A DNA stretch of 64,000 nucleotides from Echeneis naucrates (Eukaryota; Chordata; Actinopteri; Carangiformes; Echeneidae). Position 1 is the stretch's first letter. Each line of letters opens with the position of its first letter. Under the pieces are notes generated by a model that saw only the letters and a program-made list of their open reading frames with translations, searched no databases and was not told where the DNA came from. The stretch spans positions 11,010,693 through 11,074,692 of the forward strand of contig NC_042524.1 in assembly GCF_900963305.1 (NCBI RefSeq). The letters run 5' to 3'. This document shows, one piece after another, positions 48,701-60,095 of this stretch. Made by a program: the position numbers and the translations under genes.

Positions 48701-49683
48701 GGTCATCCATCAGTTGAAGCAGCTTGGTACAGTATGGCAGGACGTCTTACCAGTCAGCATCTATTGTAAAGCCATGGGCAACCTTCTCAACACTGCCATC
48801 TCAGAAGTCATTGCCAAAATCATGATGCTCGAGGTTTGTCTTTGTTTTCATTGCAGAAACTCAAATTTCTGAGGGATAAGTCATAAATTGGCTCAGCACA
48901 AACAATCATCTAATAGTATTCTAGTTCGAAAATGAAGCAAAGAGTGATTGTATTTTATTTTGAAACCAAGATGCCATTGTATAGCCATGGAAACAGCATT
49001 ACATTGCTGATAATCAACAGGAATTTTATTATTCATTCAACTGTCAACAGGATATTTCCTCCGAGGATGGGGAACATCTACACACTCTGTGCCAAACCAT
49101 AATTGAGGAAGGACCACTGGTCTTCATCCCTTTGGCTGAAGAAAACAAGAACAAGAAATACCAAGAGGAAGTTCCTGTCTACGTGAAGAAGTGGAGTACC
49201 TTCAAGGAACTAGTTATCGTCCTGCGGGCCAACCTGCAGGAGATTGTCGACAGGTAAGAGAGAACTTGGATCGTCAAGCATCGATAAATAAAAAACTGTA
49301 AATGAAAAATATTCTGATGTTTAAAGGTGGAATAGTTTACCAGCAACCCACAAATCTCTTTTCTGTGTTGGCAATGAGATAAAATATCAAAAATTTACTT
49401 TTATGGAGCAATAACAAATTTTGAAAAGAGCAGATCTAATAACATCTGCGCTTATAGATACTATTCTTTACTGCTGAAAAAAAGACATCAAGGTCCAGTT
49501 AAACTTTTTATTTCCCAGTGATGTTCGGGATTTGGCTGATTTGTCGATGATTTAATTCACAGGTGGGCTGATGGGAAAGGTCCACTGGCGTTGGAGTTCT
49601 CCAGTTCAGAGGTGAAGAATCTCATCCGAGCTTTGTTTCAGAACACAGAGAGGAGAGCTATAGCTCTGACCAAAATCAAATAG
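42037..49683 (+). CDS. zw10: Centromere/kinetochore protein ZW10
   Basis: Subunit of the RZZ complex, which brings dynein and Mad1-Mad2 to kinetochores, and of the NRZ tether for Golgi-to-ER vesicles. Exon 1 (42037 to about 42140) reads [20 protein letters not shown]. Following exons lie at about 42769-42904, 43062-43165, 43404-43483, 43921-44080, 44351-44534, 46054-46252, 46534-46673, 46908-47093, 47205-47425, 47949-48020, 48118-48286, 48428-48558, 48702-48833, 49051-49254 and 49562-49683. The end reads [14 protein letters not shown]-stop. Strong family words include [87 protein letters not shown] and [15 protein letters not shown]. The segment around 44351-44534 is the least conserved. I chose the GTGAGA donor near 44080 because only it restores phase. 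Confidence 0.96.
44717..45898 (+). mobile_element. hAT-family DNA transposon relic in a zw10 intron
   Basis: The element spans 44725-45890 (1,166 bp). It is flanked by an exact 8-bp target duplication, TTTGTAAC, at 44717-44724 and 45891-45898. The ends are short imperfect inverted repeats: TAGGTCTG on the left, and TAGAGCTG when the right end is read on the minus strand. Both features are typical of hAT elements. Near 45300-45485 a plus-strand frame reads [13 protein letters not shown], then [11 protein letters not shown], then [16 protein letters not shown]. This is the BED zinc finger at the start of many hAT transposases; its first zinc cysteine position is now a TGA codon. No later catalytic part is present, so the copy is non-autonomous. 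Poly-T, poly-G and CA/TA runs inside suggest age. Confidence 0.85.
45684..45728. repeat. (TA)n(CA)n compound microsatellite inside the hAT relic
   Basis: TA units pass into about 14 CA units, then TATATACACA. It lies within the transposon in the zw10 intron. Confidence 0.9.
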
Positions 49684-50290
49684 ATACTTGCAGATAGTGA
49701 CCACCAAGAAGATACTATAGCACTTTTTCCTTTCTGGAAAATATGATTCATGCCTTTATTCATTTCCATTTTCTGTAATGTCTGTTAACCATATACACTT
49801 GGATGAACAGTTTGTCACAGAGAAAATGTTTGCAATCTTTGTGGGTATAAGCTGGTTGTAATCAATCTGAGGGATATGTTCTTCTCAGCATTCAGACTGC
49901 AATTAGTTTTACAGAGATTACATCAAGGCTTCTTAAAGTCAATATTCTGCAGTCAATTGAATAGCTTTGGGGGTTTACAATGACAAAGCCAAATGATGTT
50001 GTGTAACCAGTAGCTTACCATCTGTTGACACGTGATGTCATATCCAGGGTTAAATATGCTTTAACTTGTTGGTCAGACTTCATCACTGGGTTATGTTAAA
50101 TGTCTCCACTTGTCTCTATTGATAACTTTCAGAGGAGTTTAAGTGATGCTTGTTCAAACCTCAATACCTCTAAGTGAACATTTAGTTCTGACAAAGACAT
50201 GTCTTGGCTTACTTGTTCAAATCTATCTTATTCATTTCACTGAACTCTTCCACACTGTATTTATTTGTCCAAATAAACCAAAAGGCCCAA
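49684..50290 (+). other. zw10 3' UTR
   Basis: Follows the zw10 stop. AATAAA near 50272 (CCAAATAAACC) is the likely polyadenylation signal. No other feature seen. Confidence 0.5.
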
Positions 50291-51875
50291 TTTTTTTAGG
50301 ATGTTTTCTGAGCTGTTTGTTTTTGTTTTTTTGAGTATCATGATGACATTTTTGTTATAACTTGATTGAAAGGGTCAGCCAGATATTTGGGACTGGGGGA
50401 CTGCTTTGCTATCATGTCATACATTGTGTAGAAAAGTACATGGGGGAGTCATTTTGATCTTCTTGTATGATACAACATAGAATTATGTTTCAAATTGCAC
50501 CCAATAAATGGTGGTCCACTGATACAGAGCTGCAATAATGTCTCAGGTTGTACGTCAGTATTTGTACCATGAATGACAGGGGGAGGAGACAAGCAGCTGG
50601 GCAATCATGCAGTAACTCCTCTCTCACACCATTTGTCTTTCTTCATCTGATAAAACCTGATGACTTCTACAAAGTTAAGTTCTGGCTGCATTAATCTTAA
50701 GGTATGCTTTATGGAGGTAAGTGATAATTTACCCCCTTCTCTTTCCAGTGGAAGCAGTAAGGTCAAACAGGGTAGTTTGACATTTTGCAGTTTCTAAAAA
50801 TGATGGGAGGATTTTTAGACGCTAGTTTTCAGCCATCACCCTCATTGTATGTCATAAGAACTTTTTTTTTTGAATCATTAACAAATTTTTTCAGTGTAGA
50901 AAGTAATTGCTCAGGGAAATGCTATCATCTCTGTTGTCCAACTAAAATATTGAGTTTAATATGTAACAGGGAATACGGCAAAATTACACAGTTTGCAGTG
51001 CAGAAACCCAAAGTACAGTGACAAACGTAAAAATGTAGTTGATTATCAAAATCGATGATTTAAATTTTTCTTGACAAGCATATTAAGTGACCTAAGTGAC
51101 CTTCAGATGACTGTAATTTGTAATTTGTTATGTAGAACTAAGTAATAAGTGTTCAGTTGAGATACCTCTTAAACAGAAAATTCTGAAGTCTCAGACTCAG
51201 AATTGACCAAATGACATTGACTTAGTTCTCCCCTCTATACCTTGAGTTAGAAGACCAAATATGTTTTTCCACCTAAGAGGGCAAATTCCCCCAAAGTAAA
51301 ATCCTGTAAGTCTGATTTGCCCCATGCAAATGAATCGGGATACAGTACCGTTCATGTTTTGTGTGTTGAGTGTGGTAACACAGTAAACCCAGCCTGGTTT
51401 AACCAGAAGCCACATCTGGACAATAGTATTTCTAAGCCCTTTGGCAAATACTGTCAGTAATCTTTTCAAATCCATCATGTTCCCCTGTGTTTTTCAGATT
51501 TAATTTTGAGGATTAATGATAATCCTTTTCATATGTAATAAATTGTAGTGATGCTGAGTCACTGATCAGCTCACTTCAGACAGATGAAACTGCATCTTTT
51601 AATAATGTGAAATTAAAACACACTTTGCTTCAGGCATATCATCATACTTGATCACAGCTGGAGGTGATCTATAGCTGTATTAGGGGGCATCTCAAAAATT
51701 TCTTCATGGAAAGTAACAAAATGTAGACTGGAGTTTGACTTGACTGCAAGATATGAATGATTATTAATATGTGACTTGGATTGAATTAAATTTTGGATAT
51801 TTGATCTAGTTCAATTTAATATTGCCTGAACAGAAGCAAAATCTGAGGAGTGATTGGTGTTTAAACACATCTACA
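50291..51875. other. Intergenic region upstream of the inward-rectifier gene
   Basis: AT-rich. The promoter and any non-coding exon of the next gene should be here but cannot be placed by eye. CCAATAAATGG near 50500 may be a second zw10 polyadenylation signal. No open frame here has family support. Confidence 0.5.
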
Positions 51876-54083
51876 ATGAGCACCACTGTGATGTGCAGCA
51901 GAAAGACACAACAAATCGCTCAGTACAACAACCATATCAGGATCGAGCCTCGCAGGAACTCCATTCCCCCGACACAGACCCTCACCGCTAAACATCTGCT
52001 GGCATACCTGCCAAGACGACGGCCAGAAACAATACGTTACACTCCTTACGCTCTTAAGGTACTGTTTTCTATTTTCATCACTACAGTTGTGCAGCCTGTG
52101 TTGGAAAATTTGTATCCCATTCAAAATCTGACTCCCTTGGCACAGTAACACTTCGTTTCATGGCAGTGGCAAAGAGTTTAATCGTGAAATTTACTCATAT
52201 TAATCTGTTGTTAGACTTCCCTCCTCTGTCTGTGGTTCTCTGTCCTGCATACAATTGTTGTGACAAAAAGATTTTCAAAACTTAACACAGTAGATATAGT
52301 TTCATATTTTAGAAAGCCTGTCCTTTCCTAAAATAGATGGACACTGTAGTTTTTGAATGAGTTAAGATTAGTTTTCCTTCCGTACATTTTGTGAATATTA
52401 TGCATTGCTCTGTGATTTCAGGGTACAGTTAAATCCGCTGCTGTTTCCATGATGATAACAAAAAGACCCTCTATGATTCACAACTATGGTAACTGCTCAT
52501 CACTGCCACCATGCCAGGAGACCTCTCCTTCTCAAACCCAGAGTCCCTGGAGCCAGTCTTCTCAGGCTCTGAATCTGGCCAAGCAAGAGCCCCCCCAACA
52601 ACACACTATCCAAACAACTCCTCTGGAACCCATGGAAGAGACACCAAAGCCTCAGCGTTTGCATCACAGAATATACCTCAAGCGCTTTAGCTCCAAATGT
52701 CAATCAAGAGGCTCCACTGGCAGCATCAGTGTTCCAGTGTCTGCAGCAGAGAGACACCATAGTGCAAAGAGCCTAAGGAAGCGTTGTAAGCTGCTTGGTG
52801 ATGAGCATTCACTACACATCATTTCCAGCAATCAGCGCCAGCGTTATGTAACCAAGGACGGCAAGTGCAGGGTAAATTTAGGGCCCATTGAAGACAAGAG
52901 TCGCTTTATCTCTGATATTTTCACCACATTAGTGGACCTCAAGAACCGCTGGTTTCTTCTTGTCTTCACGATGTGCTACATTCTCACATGGGTGGCCTTT
53001 GGTGGATTCTACTTCTTAGGAGCCTGGTTACGTGATGACATTGCACATGTGAATGACCCACAATGGCAGGCGTGCTTCCAAAATGTAGACAGTTTCCTAT
53101 CAGCTCTGTTGCTGTCACTAGAGAGCCAGAGGACTATTGGGTACGGCTCTAGGATGGTGACAGCTAGCTGCCCTGAGGGTGCAGTGCTCCTGATGATCCA
53201 GTCCATCCTCGGCTCCATTATTGATGCTCTCATGGTAGGCTGCATGTTTGTTAAAATCTCCCGGCCCCAGCAAAGAGCCCAGACACTGATCTTCAGCAAA
53301 CACTGTGTCATATGCGAGCGTGATGAGAAGCTGTGTATGCTCTTCCGCATTGGGGATCTGAGAGAGAGCCACATGGTGGATGCCAAGATCCGAGCTAAGC
53401 TGATCAAGTCAAGGCAGACCAAGGAGGGTGAGTTCATCCCACTGGAGCAGTCAGAAATCAATCTGGGCTATGACACTGGTGGAGACAGGCTACTCCTTGT
53501 GGAACCCCAGACTATTACCCACGTCATCAATGAAAGCAGCCCCTTTTGGGAAGTGGGAGCTGAGCATCTAAAGAGGGAAACCTTTGAGATCATAGTAATC
53601 TTGGAGGGCATCGTGGAGGCATCAGGTTTGTTGATGCATTTCTAAATCTTGTGCTATTTTGTGACCGTGTCCATTTTTTTCTACTTTGAAGGATGGGTTA
53701 TCAAAGAGTATGCTTTGTCAGTTCAATTCACTCCTACTTTTTTGTCCCCTTAATTTTTAGCATCACTGGAGAAAAAACAACGTTGTTCTTTTTTTTTATG
53801 CATAATTTTACAATTGTCGTTTGACTTCAGAGCTCCATTCTAATTGTGTGCCATGCATTTATCAGATGCCCTGATTTGTGTTGTAGGTATGACGTGCCAG
53901 GCGAGGACTTCCTACACAGAGGATGAGATCCTGTGGGGTCACCGATTTGAGTCATGCATTTCCTTGGAGAAGGGGGCATTTCGTGTGGATTATAGTGCGT
54001 TTGACAAAACCTTTGAGGTCCAAATGTCCGTACTCAGTGCAAAAAACAGGAGCTCAACAAAGAAACAAAGCGCTTTGTTATAG
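51876..54083 (+). CDS. GIRK-type inward-rectifier potassium channel with altered filter
   Basis: Kir-family channel subunit most like the G-protein-gated Kir3 group (kcnj3/5/6/9). Exons 51876-52058, 52422-53625 and 53887-54083 join in phase to 527 residues. The core starts near residue 200 ([12 protein letters not shown]). TM1 is [20 protein letters not shown]. The pore reads [19 protein letters not shown]2 is [20 protein letters not shown]-like C-terminal words are [34 protein letters not shown] and EILWGHRFE. Oddities: Arg replaces the Thr or Ala before TIGYG; the post-TM2 linker is PQQR, not PKKR; about 200 residues precede the core, against about 45-60 in GIRKs; and the tail stops about 30 residues after the last conserved block. 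Flanking cysteines (QACFQ, ASCPEG), the filter-supporting Glu and Arg, and the TM2 Asp are kept. The start is the first ATG in frame. It may correspond to fish-specific kcnj19, but I am not sure enough to name it. Confidence 0.92.
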
Positions 54084-54585
54084 ATTTTTTTCTGGAGATA
54101 TTACATTTAAAGACATTCCCTGATTAACATCACACTTAATGAATACTGATCTCAGGAAAGCAATAATCCCAATTTTTCATTGGTGTGTGTATATATTTAT
54201 TTGAATCATGTATTTCATTAAACTGTTGCACGATGTTTGTGTTGTTGAATTATTATTTTTTTTATATAAATTGGTCCATTATCATTATGTAACACAATCA
54301 AATGATGAAAAGTGATCATACAGGTTATCATTCTGCAGTTACATGTTACCTGCCGATATCAACGGGGCTTAAACTGCTGATAACCGTAAACATTTGCTGC
54401 CTTAGACCAGGATACAGAGATACTGTGCTCTTCAGCGGTCGATGCGCTTAAAACCTTTCATTGCAACGCAAATGCCGGTCCGCCGGGAGGCGCTAATGCA
54501 GCAGCGGCCTACAATCCACAGAAGAAGAAGTGCCAGAAGAACAGCATGATGGGATATGAGAGTCCTCCGGCGGCGCGTTGCCGCC
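54084..54585. other. Short channel-pom121 intergenic region
   Basis: 502 bp. ATTAAA near 54216 may end the channel transcript. From about 54420 the sequence becomes CpG-rich and is probably the pom121 promoter and 5' UTR. Confidence 0.5.
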
Positions 54586-57500
54586 ATGTCACCTAGAGAG
54601 AGACATTTAGCGCTTCTCTCTGTTTTGGGCATAGTTAGTCTCGCCCTTTATTATAGCCCCACTTTTCTTTACGCAACTTTAATTCTTGGACTTTGTTGCA
54701 TTGTGTGTTACTATCACCGCGGAGAACCGCTTCCCGCCAGGTTAGGCCTGAATCCCCGGGCTGGACTGAACGTCCCAGCCTTGCTCCGCCGTTGGTTGTT
54801 GGGCTGGGGGGTGACCGGCGTGTCGGTGGCCGCCCGGAGAAAAGCGAAGAGTAGCAGCAACAAAACCGAGCTCCGGGAATCAGCGGGACACTTCAGACAA
54901 ACGCTCGGAGAAAGCGGGATTTATCGAAGGGAAGCCTTAGCAAGTGACTCGTTTCTTTTCAGCCCCCGAGATTTCCTCATGGGGAGTTATATCGGCAAAG
55001 CAGAAAGTCCAACCGCTGACTCCGGGAGGCCGAGAGCAGGCAGAAATCCCCGAGAGCAGCTGCGGGAGAAGCTGTCCAGACCCAACCATGCTGTCTATAC
55101 TCCCAACAGGAGGCTGTCCTTTGCTGGGTATGTTTAAAACCAAGCCATGCTATATAACAACATGCGCCGCCGTTAGGAGGCGGTAATGCCGGAGTCAAAG
55201 GTCCAGGTCCGGCTGCTTGGCGTTTTAAAAGATCCGTTTCTGAAATGGGATCATTGTTAAAGCGCAAACTGTTATAACTAGTCGGAAGTTACCCTCTAGT
55301 GAGAAGATACACTCTAAAAGATGGAAACAACAACATGATATATCTACGAAATTTGGTTTGTTGACAATGTAATGCATCACGTTCTTAAAGGGAAATTGCA
55401 ATGTTGTAGCAGCCACTTCACCTAAATCACTAACACAAATCATGTATATTGATAATAAGCAATGCAATGAAAGGCAGGATAACCTACAATAGCAAAATAT
55501 ATTAAATAAAGTTAAGTACAATATGAGGGGGGAAAATTGAAGATTGACCTATGTGACGGGAAAGAGTGGCCAGTAACTTTTTTTTTTTTTTTACTTTTCT
55601 CTAGAAGTTTACGCAGGGAATGCTTTGTAACTAAATTGGCAGGTAATTTAGGGAGAGTAGACATCACCAGTTGGAATCTATTATATGTAGATGTGATGTT
55701 TACATCACTGTTTAATACTAATTTGTACATTCAGGTGACATGTGCGTACTTGTGTCTCACTCCTGCAGGGAGCCACTGGGCACAGTGGGCAGATTCACTA
55801 TCACCCCTCAGCGTCATTACCCCTTACAGCAGCCTGGTGTTTCATCAGTGGGAGTACTTCCTCCTGTGAAGTGGGATGGCTTCAGGAAGAAAAATGTCCT
55901 CAGCCCTCGAAACTCCCCAGCTGCCCTCAGTCCTGTTACAGTGAAGATTGCCAGGCCTGATCATAGCACCCCCAGGTCTGTCTATTACTGGAAACTCCTG
56001 TTGTTTTCTATATTATCAAGGAGTATATTGCACACAGTGTATTAGTTTACTTTGTACAATATGCATCAAAAAGTAGATATTGTTGCAGGTACTGCAATAC
56101 AATTTCAATTGGAGAAATTGCATCTCTTTCGGAGCCTTTTCCAAAATAAGCATTTTCCTTTTGTTACAACCTTCTGTAACACCTTTACATCTGCAGAACA
56201 AGGTACACTGGTGGACTCTGTAGTACCGTAGCACTTACGGTGCTACAATGCAACAATGATGGATAGATTAATCATGCAGCTCTACTGTGTAGCTCATATT
56301 ACTGTATGGCATTTGTAAAATAAGATAATCATTGAGTGCAATTATCTATCATGCTTTCAGATAATTATTATACTTTTTGTTGTTGTTGATTTTGCTTCAC
56401 ACAAAATTTAATCTGTACATGGAACAGTTATCTATATAATCTTTGGAATCATTTGTAGCAAAAATACCAAATATTTACTAGTTTCAGTTTCTTATATTGG
56501 ATTTGTAAATTGAATATCTTGGGGTTTTTAACTATTGGCCCTGTTGTTGAATTTTGCTTTTATTATTATTTTAGGTTAGACCATCTGAGTTGTGCAGGGC
56601 TTCCCAGGGCCCCTGCAGACCCCTGCTCCAGAGAAAGTGTCCTCAGGGTGTTGAAGGAAAGCCGTAAGAGAGAAGTGGAAGATGAGGACAGAAGCTTTAC
56701 AACTGAGCAGAAAAGCAAACGAAGGTATGAGCTTGACACGCTGACAACGTGTGATGACAGCATTTGCATAAAGGCCCTTTGTACATTTTGTGGTCGCTAC
56801 ATTGCCATTTAGCATTGGCAGCTGTTTACTTATCAGTCTTGCTGTGAGCTTTAGCCATCAGGGCATTCACACAAAGCTTTAATACATCCTCTACTACTTC
56901 AGCTAGTTATTCAAGGTAGAGTGAGGAGATAAACTGGAACCTACTGGTTAGAATGCTGTCTTCAGTGCAAAAAGTGATGAAAATAGAAGCAAAACAAGAG
57001 TTAACATTGGCATTGGTTTTAACTACTAGAAACCACTATTGTTTAGTCAAGGAATGAAAAATTTAAGCAATTTGCATTTCTCATAACTTTGTTCATTTGT
57101 AATTTGAAGTATTTATCTGTTTTGTATTTCATCTTAATTTCTGAAGACGTAACGACAGTGGTGGCAGCGCACATTCTGCTTTTGAGCCTCTCTTGCCCAA
57201 TGGAACACCATCACAGTTGGTCCCTAAGTGAGTTAAATGTTCAAATTTCATTTTTTAGTTTGCTAATAACACTATATAATACACAACACCATATCACCAC
57301 ATAAATTATAGTGTGGCTGTCTAAATGTAGGTGGAAATGATTTGATTTCCTTTAACTCCTCCAGGCCAGGGAACCTGAAAAGAGGGATGGCCTCACTGGC
57401 AGAGGAATCCATTATGAAGCGGTCTCGCACTTCCTCCATTAGCTCTGGCAGTGGAGCCCATGCACCTAGAGGAACCCCTGGGACCAGGAGAAACCCTATC

Positions 57501-60055
57501 CACAGCTCCTACAGTTCTTCAGTAGGCCTCTGTCAGGTAACTCTTACATACGTGAGTATAGTGAACCTGACTGTACAGTGATTAATTGCAGTTGGCAAGC
57601 TTTATCTTCTTGCTTACCTTCAAAGTGGAAGAAACCATCTGCTCCCAGTTCTCCTTTGTCAAGCCCTGGATCATCTCGCTGTCAGACTCCAGAGGGAGCC
57701 CCCAAAAGACCCAGGTTTGTGCCTATAGCGTGTTTGTGTACAGTGCCTGCTGTACCCAGTCACTTTGCATTTGATCTAATGCTTTGTTTTTATCTTCTGG
57801 TTTCATTACCAGAGAAGATGATGGGCAGTCTCCCAGCTCTGCGTCCTCAGTGAGGTCAGACCAGACAGCCTCCGACAAGGCACCTGTTGCTTGTAAGTCA
57901 TTATAAAATTCTTTGTCTAGACATATACTGTGATTTAAATTTATTAATGAATGATGATGTTACAGCCAAACTGACTCCAGTCCCCAAGGCGCCCATCACC
58001 ACCTCAACAGACTCTACGGGTAGTGGTGGGAAGAGAAAACGGAAGATACAGCTGGTGTCTAGCCACCGTGACGATCACATCTCCTTGGTAAGAACTGCTA
58101 CATTTTTAGACTTAGTGCTTCCACAAACACCTGTATTTATGTGTCGCAGTGGAGTGACCTAGATATATTCTACTCCCCATACTTGTTGGCAGCCCCCACC
58201 TCCAGAGCTTGGCTATACCATCACTGTGAAAGACCTAGATGAAGAGAAAAAAGCTGCCCTCAGCAAGATACAGAAGGTCCTGGAGACCCCTGGTGAGTAG
58301 GAGCAGCCACAATCCTCACACACTTAGCGCTTATCCTTTAACTTCTGCAAACACTGAAATGCCGTCGAAAGTACATGCTGCTATTCAACTGAACCTTGAA
58401 TTATCCTGCTGCTGTCCCCATGTGACTGCTAGGCCTGACCACACTTGGATAACTGTTAATGGTAAAAGTCCCAGTTTGACAACTGACCTTCCTGTGAATT
58501 TGCTCTTGTTTAGCTCCAGAGCCAGAGAAGTCAGTCTCACCCCCTGCCACCACTTCAACCCAGCCCTTATCCTCTACTAGCTCTACCACAACAACCACTC
58601 TGAGCAGCCTTCTTGCAGCTCCCCTGCCTACAGCCTCCAGCGCTGCCATCCCAGTCATCAATCTAGACCCCAGCCCAGGCGGTAGTGCCACCACAGCACC
58701 TGCAGTGTCAAACCCACTCCTTGAGGCTCTGAAAATGAAGACCAGTGTGCCCGCTAGTTCCACATCTGCTGCCAGCACAACCACAGGTACGAACACTAAA
58801 CTGAAAGTGTTTTGTTTCAGTGTCTTTGTACTCATCATCTCATGATCTGATATTCTCCTGGTTTTTGGTTTAATGATAACCCAATTCCTCATCATAGTCA
58901 AGGACGTTAAAGAAATAGAAATCCAAAAATGAAAGGGATCACTTCATATCAAATATACTGATAATCCAGACATGCCTGTTTGATTCTGACATGTCAGCTC
59001 CTGCCCCATGTATCACCCATAAATGGTTTGTGTCTGCAGTGTCTGCATCAACCACACCAGTGCAACCCAGCAGTTTAACCCTGAAGACAACGGCCACAGT
59101 GGATGTCCCAAAACCCCCTCCTGCCCAGTCCCAGCCCTCCCCTGCTGGGGTGGAACAGCCCTCTGCCTTTACTCAGGTCCTGGGTCAGGTCTTCAAGGCC
59201 TCTAGCAGCACCCCACCTGTAGCAGGAGCAGGCCTGTTTGGACTGGCCACTCAAATCAGCACCCACACTGCTTCTCCAGCCTCTAATGCGGTTACTGCTG
59301 TGACTGCTGTCCCAGCCAGCCGCTCTGAGTCCCTTAGTAACACAAATCCTCTGCTGGCATCAGGGTTTAAACCCATCTTTGCAGTCAGCACCACAACCTC
59401 TTCAGCTCCAGAGTGCAAATCACCAGTCCAAAAATTCAAGCCCATTTTTGGAGTTGGTACTACAGCTACTACCTTTGCAAAGCCTGCATCCCTCACAACC
59501 ACAAACCCAGCCCCTAAAGTTTCTTCAAGCAGTGCATCCTCAGTGTTCGGTGGATCAACAAACACCACCGCAGTCACTTCATCCGTTTTTTCAGGCTTGA
59601 CCAACACCCCCACTGGAACAGCCTCCACTGCTCCCATCACTACCACACAGCTCACAGCCCAGCCAGTGGCAAAATCCCTCTTTGGAAGCTGGTCCACACC
59701 ATCCACAACAAGTACCAGCTCAGTCACAGTGCAAGCCCCAAATACAGGGAGCACATTTCAGTTTGGAACTGTAACTACCACTACTGCAACTACAGCTGCC
59801 CCTGCTGCGGCTACCACAACCTCCAGCAACAGCACCTTCACGTTTGGAGTCGCACAGCCAGACACACAAGCTCCCAACCAGAAGGTATTTGCATTTGGCC
59901 AACCAGCCCCTAGTCAGAATACAACCCCTGCTTCATTTGGAGGTTTTTCCATGGCCTCCACTGCCTCCACCACTGCTGTTGCCACCACCCAATCCACTTT
60001 CACCTTTGGAAAGTCGTCATTTGAAGCACCAGCAACACAGTCAACCTTTGGCTCT

Positions 60056-60095
<40 letters not shown>

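Noticed and set aside
51822-51875. Upstream start for the inward-rectifier gene
   Set aside because: The frame is open to 51822 but begins with TTG, not ATG; the first ATG in frame is 51876.
54556-54585. ATG at 54556 as pom121 start
   Set aside because: In frame, but in poorer context than 54586, where GCCGCCATG and MSP match known POM121 starts. It remains possible.
56218-56252. Short hairpin GTAGCAC-TTACG-GTGCTAC in pom121 intron
   Set aside because: Seven-base stem only; not beyond chance for a 64-kb window.
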